Source: Sphingomonadales bacterium (lineage in GTDB: Bacteria > Pseudomonadota > Alphaproteobacteria > Sphingomonadales > Sphingomonadaceae). Taken from it: DNA of 49,140 bases. The stretch spans positions 1 through 49,140 of the forward strand of contig JAIXZV010000420.1 of the NCBI GenBank assembly GCA_027489365.1, in the 5' to 3' direction. Positions 44,211 through 49,140 of this stretch are shown piece after piece. The notes below the pieces were generated by a model that was not told the origin of the DNA, did no database searches, and was given only the letters and a program-made list of their open reading frames with translations. Each line of letters opens with the position of its first letter. The first letter of the stretch is position 1. Made by a program: the position numbers and the translations under genes.

Positions 44211-46459
44211 CAGACGGTTCCGGGAGCGAGCGGCAGGGTCCGCAAGCGTCCCCCCGTAGCGGCTTGCAGCGCGTTGGCAATCGCTGGCGCAACCGGCGGC
44301 ACGGCAAGTTCGCTCACGCCGCCGGGTTCGGCCTCGCTCGGGATCAGTTCGACGGTTATATCGGGCGTGTCGGCGAGCCGCGGCAGGCCGAGCGCGCCGA
44401 AGCTGCGCGCTTCAGCCAGATTGGCTTTGAACCCCGTCGCGCCGCCGATCGCCGCCGCCATGCCGAACAGCAAGCCGCCTTCGATCTGTTGTTTGACCAC
44501 GTCGGGATTGACCTGCCGCCCGCAATCGACCGCGGCGACGATCCGGTCGACACTGACCGCCTGGCCTTCCCCGACATGTGCCTCGACCAGCACGGCGATG
44601 TGGCTCCCGCGAAAACTGTGGCAAGCGAGGCCCTGGCCGCTGCCCGCGACGCCGCCCTCCCATCCGCCGAGCGAGGCGGCGGTCGACAGGCAACGCGCGA
44701 GCCGCGCATCGCCGCCGAGCATCCCGATCCGGTAGGACAGCGGCTCCGTCCCCGCCAGATGCGCGAGTTCGTCGAGAAAGCATTCGGTGAAAAAGGCGGT
44801 GTAGCTATGCGCGCCCGATCGCCAATGCCCGGTCGGCACGCCGATCTCGGCGGGGTGGTGATCGATCGCATAGGCCGGAATACGATAGACCGGCTTCGCG
44901 CCCGCGATGGCATAGCGATCGCTCGCGCCTGCCAGCGACAGCGCCGCGCTGAACCCGCGATCCTGCGCGAGCATGCGTCGCGCGAGTTGCTGGCCGGTGG
45001 CGGGCGCAGCGATCTTCGCCTGCCAGCCGAGGATCTGTCCGTTCGCGCCGAGCCGTGCGCTCATCCGTGCGCGCGCCGGGGGGCGGAAACGATCGTGCAG
45101 CAAATCCTCGGCGCGGCTCCACACCAATTGCACCGGGCGATCGAGCGTCCTGGCGAGCACCGCCGCCTGCGCCGCGCACTGTGTCTCCAGATTCGCGCCG
45201 AACGATCCGCCGATCAGCATCGGGTGCACCACCACCGCATCCTCTGAGATTCCGATCGCGGCGGCGGCAGCCGCGCGGGCGAGGCCGGGCGCTTGGGTTG
45301 GGAGCCACAGATCGAGCCGCCCGCCGCGCAGTTGCGCAGTGGCGGTCATCGTCTCGATCGCGGCGTGCGGTGCGAGGCCGACCTGATAGTCGGCTGTCAC
45401 CAGCTTGGCGTCCTTGAACGCCGCCGCCACATCGCCGGCTTGCGCGATGCGCGTGCCCGGTGCGTCGAGCGCGGCCTTCAGCGCGGCGGCGATGCTGGCA
45501 TCGTCGATCCGCCCCCCGCGCGTTTCGAAGCGCGGGGCCATTGCGTCGAGCGCTTTGTTCGCCGCCCACCATGTCGTGGCGACCGCCGCCACCCATTGAT
45601 CGTTGGTGACGACGTGCCGGACGCCGTTGATCCGGTCCGCCGCCGCGCGATCGACGCGCACCAGCTTGCTGTCGCCGACGGGGCCCTGGCGGATGCTGGC
45701 GAAGAGCATGTCGGGCAGGCGGATGTCGCCTGCGAAATTGGCGGAGCCATCGATCTTCGACGGTCCATCAAGGCGCGGGAGCGACTGGCCGTAGAGCCGG
45801 TTGGTAGCATCACCCCGCAGCGGGAGCGGATCGGGCAGTGCGGTGCCGCCGAAATCGCGCGCCGCCTCCGCCGCCAGTTCGGCAAAGCGCAGCCGGTCCT
45901 TGCCATGCGTGACGAAGCCGTCGCCGGTGGCGCAGGTCTGCCAGTCGACCTTCCAGCGGGCGGCGGCGGCCTTGCACAACAGGATGCGCGCCGCCGCGCC
46001 TGCTGCGCGGAGCGGGTCCTCGAACGTGCGGATCGAACTCGATCCGCCGGTGAACATCAGGCCGATCTGCACCGCGCGGGCATCGCGCCACGCCTTCGTC
46101 AGCGCATCGTCGCCGCCCTCGAACAGTTCCTCCGCGCCGAACGGATTGGCGTAGAGCGGGTTGAGCGGGGCGGGTTCGACCGCGACGGTGCGCCAATCCG
46201 CGCCCAACTCGTCCGCAACGATCTGCGGGAGCGTGGTGTAGACGCCCTGGCCATGTTCGGCCTGCGGCACCGCGACCGCGACATGGCCGTCATCGCCGAT
46301 CTTGATCCACGCACCGAACACCGTCTCGCCCTGATCGGCGGTGAGATTGGGCAGATATTTCCGCGGCCACAGGCTCCACGCGACAACCAGCCCGATCCCG
46401 GCCCCACCGCCGATCAGCAGCGTGCGGCGGTCGATCCGGGGAAGCGAAGGCGCGGGCAT
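44210..46459 (-). CDS. Molybdopterin-binding subunit, isoquinoline 1-oxidoreductase beta-like (xanthine dehydrogenase family)
   Basis: Tat-like RIDRRTLLIGGGAGIGLVVAW; GLAPHAAIETMTATAQLRGGRLDLWLPTQAPGLAR; IGGSFGANLETQCAAQAAVLA; VEAHVGEGQAVSVDRIVAAVDCGRQVNPDVVKQQIEGGLLFG. Confidence 0.88.
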   Translation of the reverse strand: MPAPSLPRIDRRTLLIGGGAGIGLVVAWSLWPRKYLPNLTADQGETVFGAWIKIGDDGHVAVAVPQAEHGQGVYTTLPQIVADELGADWRTVAVEPAPLNPLYANPFGAEELFEGGDDALTKAWRDARAVQIGLMFTGGSSSIRTFEDPLRAAGAAARILLCKAAAARWKVDWQTCATGDGFVTHGKDRLRFAELAAEAARDFGGTALPDPLPLRGDATNRLYGQSLPRLDGPSKIDGSANFAGDIRLPDMLFASIRQGPVGDSKLVRVDRAAADRINGVRHVVTNDQWVAAVATTWWAANKALDAMAPRFETRGGRIDDASIAAALKAALDAPGTRIAQAGDVAAAFKDAKLVTADYQVGLAPHAAIETMTATAQLRGGRLDLWLPTQAPGLARAAAAAAIGISEDAVVVHPMLIGGSFGANLETQCAAQAAVLARTLDRPVQLVWSRAEDLLHDRFRPPARARMSARLGANGQILGWQAKIAAPATGQQLARRMLAQDRGFSAALSLAGASDRYAIAGAKPVYRIPAYAIDHHPAEIGVPTGHWRSGAHSYTAFFTECFLDELAHLAGTEPLSYRIGMLGGDARLARCLSTAASLGGWEGGVAGSGQGLACHSFRGSHIAVLVEAHVGEGQAVSVDRIVAAVDCGRQVNPDVVKQQIEGGLLFGMAAAIGGATGFKANLAEARSFGALGLPRLADTPDITVELIPSEAEPGGVSELAVPPVAPAIANALQAATGGRLRTLPLAPGTV

Positions 46460-46505
46460 CGCCTTGCTGTATCGCGGCCAGGGAGGCGGCGAAAGGGGCG
46501 TGCGC

Positions 46506-47039
46506 CTAACCGCCCAATTTGCCAAACGCGGCTTCGTACCCGGCATGGTCCCCGGCGGCGAGCAATTTGGCCTGCTCGATCCAGCGGTCGCGGGTCATGC
46601 GGCCCTGGAAGGTGCCGAGCGTTGCGTCGAGCTCGGCTGCTTGCGCGGGCGTCAGCGCGGCGATCTGATCGATGCGCGTGATGCCGCGTTCCGCGAGCGT
46701 TGCGGCGAGTTTCGGGCCGAGGCCTTTGATCTTGGTGAGCTCGGTTGCGGGCGTGGCGGCGGGGGCCTCTGCCACCGGCTCGGCTGGGACGTCGCTGACC
46801 GCGCCATCGCTTGAGACGGCGGTCGGTTCGGTCGTTGCATTATGCTCTTCGGCGACCGCGAAATCCTCGGCCATCTGCTGCTGCGCGGCGGCATTGCGGC
46901 GGCGCAAAACCGTCCCCCACCAAATTCCGGCGATGGCGAGGACCGCCAGCACCAGAATCAGAATGACGTGCGTAACGGTGATCGGGACCATCATGTCGAT
47001 CGCCTGGTTCGGATTTTGCGGGCCAGCGGCCATGAACAT
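46506..47039 (-). CDS. Single-TM protein with C-terminal helix-hairpin-helix (SH3-BP5L/HHH-type) domain
   Basis: TM segment VTHVILILVLAVLAIAGIWWG; ELTKIKGLGPKLAATLAERGITRIDQIAALTPAQAAELDATLGTFQGRMTRDRWIEQAKLLA. Confidence 0.82.
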   Translation of the reverse strand: MFMAAGPQNPNQAIDMMVPITVTHVILILVLAVLAIAGIWWGTVLRRRNAAAQQQMAEDFAVAEEHNATTEPTAVSSDGAVSDVPAEPVAEAPAATPATELTKIKGLGPKLAATLAERGITRIDQIAALTPAQAAELDATLGTFQGRMTRDRWIEQAKLLAAGDHAGYEAAFGKLGG

Positions 47040-47072
47040 GCTCCTGTACGTATAGCCGGATAACGCATTCGA

Positions 47073-48338
47073 TCAGTTTGCGTCGCGTGCAATCTCGCGC
47101 CAGCCGATATCGTTGCGGTAGAATCCGCCGGGAAAAGCGATCGCCGCGACCGCGCGATAGGCGTCGGCCTGTGCATCGGCGATCGTCGGCCCGGTCGCGG
47201 TGACCGCGAGCACGCGCCCGCCCGAGGCAACGATCTGCCCGTCGGCCAGCCGCGTGCCCGCCTGAAACACCGTCGCGCCCTTCGCCTCGGCGGCCGCGAT
47301 TCCGTCGATCGGTGCACCGGTCTCGGGCGTGCCGGGATAGCCCTTGGCGGCCATCACAACGGTGAGCGCCGCCTCGTTCCGCCATTTCGCCGGGCCGCGT
47401 TCGCCCAGCTTGCCCGTTGCCACCGCCAGCACCACCTCAAGCAGATCCTCATCGAGCCGCGCCATCAGCACCTGGCATTCCGGGTCGCCGAAGCGGGCAT
47501 TATATTCGATCAGCTTGGGGCCGTCGGCGGTCAGCATCAGCCCGGCGTAAAGCACGCCCGAAAACGGCGTCCCCGCTGCCGCCATCGCCGCCACGGTCGG
47601 ACGCACGATCTCGTCGAGCGCGCGCGACTCCAACTCGGGGCTCAACACGCGCGCGGGGCTGTACGCGCCCATGCCGCCGGTGTTCGGCCCGATATCGCCA
47701 TCGCCGACGCGCTTGTGGTCCTGCGCGGTGCCGAATGGCAGGATGGCGGTGCCGTCGGTCAGCACGAACAGGCTGACTTCCTCGCCTTCCAGAAATTCCT
47801 CGATCACCGCTTCGCCGCCACGCGCGCCGAACAGATCGGCGAGCGCCGCTTCGGCTTCCTCGCGCGTCGTCGCGACGGTCACGCCCTTGCCCGCGGCCAG
47901 GCCATCGGCCTTGATCACGACCGGCGTGCCGAACTTGTCGAGCGCGGCGCGTGCCTCGGCGCGGCTGGTCGCGTGGACATAGCCTGCGGTGGGGATGTTC
48001 GCGCGGTCGCACACCGCCTTGGTAAAGGCCTTCGAGCCTTCGAGCTGCGCTGCGGCCTTGTCGGGTCCGAACACCGCGATGCCGGTGGCGCGGAGGCTGT
48101 CACCCAGGCCGTCGACCAGCGGCGCTTCCGGGCCGATCACCACCAGCCCGATGTTCTGTTCAGCACAGAAAGCGGTCACCGCCGCATGATCAGCCACGTC
48201 CAGCGCGACGATCTGCGCGTGCGCCGCAATGCCCGGATTGCCGGGTGCGGCGAACAGCGTATTGAGGCGCGGCGATTGCGCGAGCTTCCACGCGAGCGCA
48301 TGTTCGCGACCACCCGAACCGATCAGCAGGACATTCAA
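47073..48338 (-). CDS. purD: Phosphoribosylamine--glycine ligase
   Basis: [38 protein letters not shown]...[18 protein letters not shown]...[17 protein letters not shown] start. Confidence 0.96.
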   Translation of the reverse strand: MNVLLIGSGGREHALAWKLAQSPRLNTLFAAPGNPGIAAHAQIVALDVADHAAVTAFCAEQNIGLVVIGPEAPLVDGLGDSLRATGIAVFGPDKAAAQLEGSKAFTKAVCDRANIPTAGYVHATSRAEARAALDKFGTPVVIKADGLAAGKGVTVATTREEAEAALADLFGARGGEAVIEEFLEGEEVSLFVLTDGTAILPFGTAQDHKRVGDGDIGPNTGGMGAYSPARVLSPELESRALDEIVRPTVAAMAAAGTPFSGVLYAGLMLTADGPKLIEYNARFGDPECQVLMARLDEDLLEVVLAVATGKLGERGPAKWRNEAALTVVMAAKGYPGTPETGAPIDGIAAAEAKGATVFQAGTRLADGQIVASGGRVLAVTATGPTIADAQADAYRAVAAIAFPGGFYRNDIGWREIARDAN

Positions 48339-49140
48339 TGGCGGACCCTCAAAGCGACGTGTTGTTCGATGCAGCAGCGCGCCTGCTAGCCGACAGCGCG
48401 CCCGACGACAACGCGGGTGCGCCGGGTAATTCGGTGATGGGCGTTGGCGAGCTCGCCAACAAGCTGAAGCGTGTGGTGGAAAGCGAATTCGGCCATGTCC
48501 GCCTGCGCGGCGAGATTTCGGGCTATAAGCGCGTCACCTCGGGCCATGCCTATCTCAGCCTGAAGGACGAGAACGCGGTCATCGATGGCGTGATCTGGAA
48601 GGGCAATGTCGCGCAATTGGGCTTCACCCCGCAGGACGGCGCCGAGGTGATCGCGACCGGCAAGGTCACCACCTATCCCGGGCGCTCCAAATATCAGATC
48701 GTGATCGATCGCATGGAATTGGCGGGCGAAGGCGCGCTGATGGCCTTGCTCGAAAAGCTCAAGGCCAAGCTGGCGGGGGAGGGGTTGTTCGCAGCCTCTG
48801 CCAAGAAGCGGCTGCCGTTCCTGCCCGCGCGGATCGGCGTGGTCACTTCGCCGACGGGGGCGGTGATCCGCGACATTCTGCACCGGCTCGAGGATCGCTG
48901 CCCAACGCATGTGCTGGTCTGGCCGGTCAAGGTGCAGGGGGCTGGCTCCGCCGCCGAGGTCGCCGCCGCGGTGCGCGGGTTCGATGCGATGCCGCCGGAG
49001 ACGCGGCCCGATCTCGTCATCGTCGCGCGTGGCGGTGGGTCGATCGAGGATTTGTGGTCGTTTAACGAGGAAGTCGTGGTGCGCGCGATCGCGGCGTGCA
49101 GCATCCCGATCATCTCGGCGGTGGGGCATGAGACCGACAC
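48338..49140 (+). CDS. xseA: Exodeoxyribonuclease VII large subunit, partial (3' end off right edge)
   Basis: [89 protein letters not shown]...[38 protein letters not shown]. Confidence 0.95.
   Translation, partial: MADPQSDVLFDAAARLLADSAPDDNAGAPGNSVMGVGELANKLKRVVESEFGHVRLRGEISGYKRVTSGHAYLSLKDENAVIDGVIWKGNVAQLGFTPQDGAEVIATGKVTTYPGRSKYQIVIDRMELAGEGALMALLEKLKAKLAGEGLFAASAKKRLPFLPARIGVVTSPTGAVIRDILHRLEDRCPTHVLVWPVKVQGAGSAAEVAAAVRGFDAMPPETRPDLVIVARGGGSIEDLWSFNEEVVVRAIAACSIPIISAVGHETD

Noticed and set aside
45293-46681. 462-aa plus-strand ORF
   Set aside because: Antisense to the molybdopterin subunit gene; shadow frame.
1-49140. CRISPR array, rRNA or tRNA genes
   Set aside because: No regularly spaced identical repeats, no rRNA-like stretches and no convincing tRNA cloverleaf noticed; a tRNAscan/CRISPR-finder run would be needed to exclude them formally.

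Overview
GC-rich chromosomal window, most like a sphingomonad-type alphaproteobacterium (inferred from gene content and repeat style). About 45 protein-coding genes are supported. From the left they are: a catabolic/uptake cluster (acyl-CoA ligase, TetR regulator, Fe-ADH, CaiB CoA-transferase, MBL hydrolase, TonB-dependent receptor); an EmrAB/TolC-like tripartite efflux operon; a HerA/FtsK-like ATPase; and a TonB-like protein. Next is a short accessory island (~14.5-17.5 kb), followed by PHA genes (phaC, phasin, later phaB) and housekeeping genes (clpS, murA, add, pgeF, lgt, tadA, rpmB, hemH, purD, xseA). The most interesting region is the island. It holds a RelE/HigB-type toxin-antitoxin pair bracketed by a ~211-bp diverged direct repeat of the 3' end of the TonB-like gene. 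Next to it, on the minus strand, is a retron-like operon: near-consensus sigma70 promoter, ~250-nt structured leader (candidate msr-msd ncRNA), an unlisted 57-aa small ORF, an XRE-type HTH protein, and a reverse transcriptase with YVDD and VTG motifs. No tRNA, rRNA or CRISPR array was recognised. All family calls come from reading the sequence; no database search was run.
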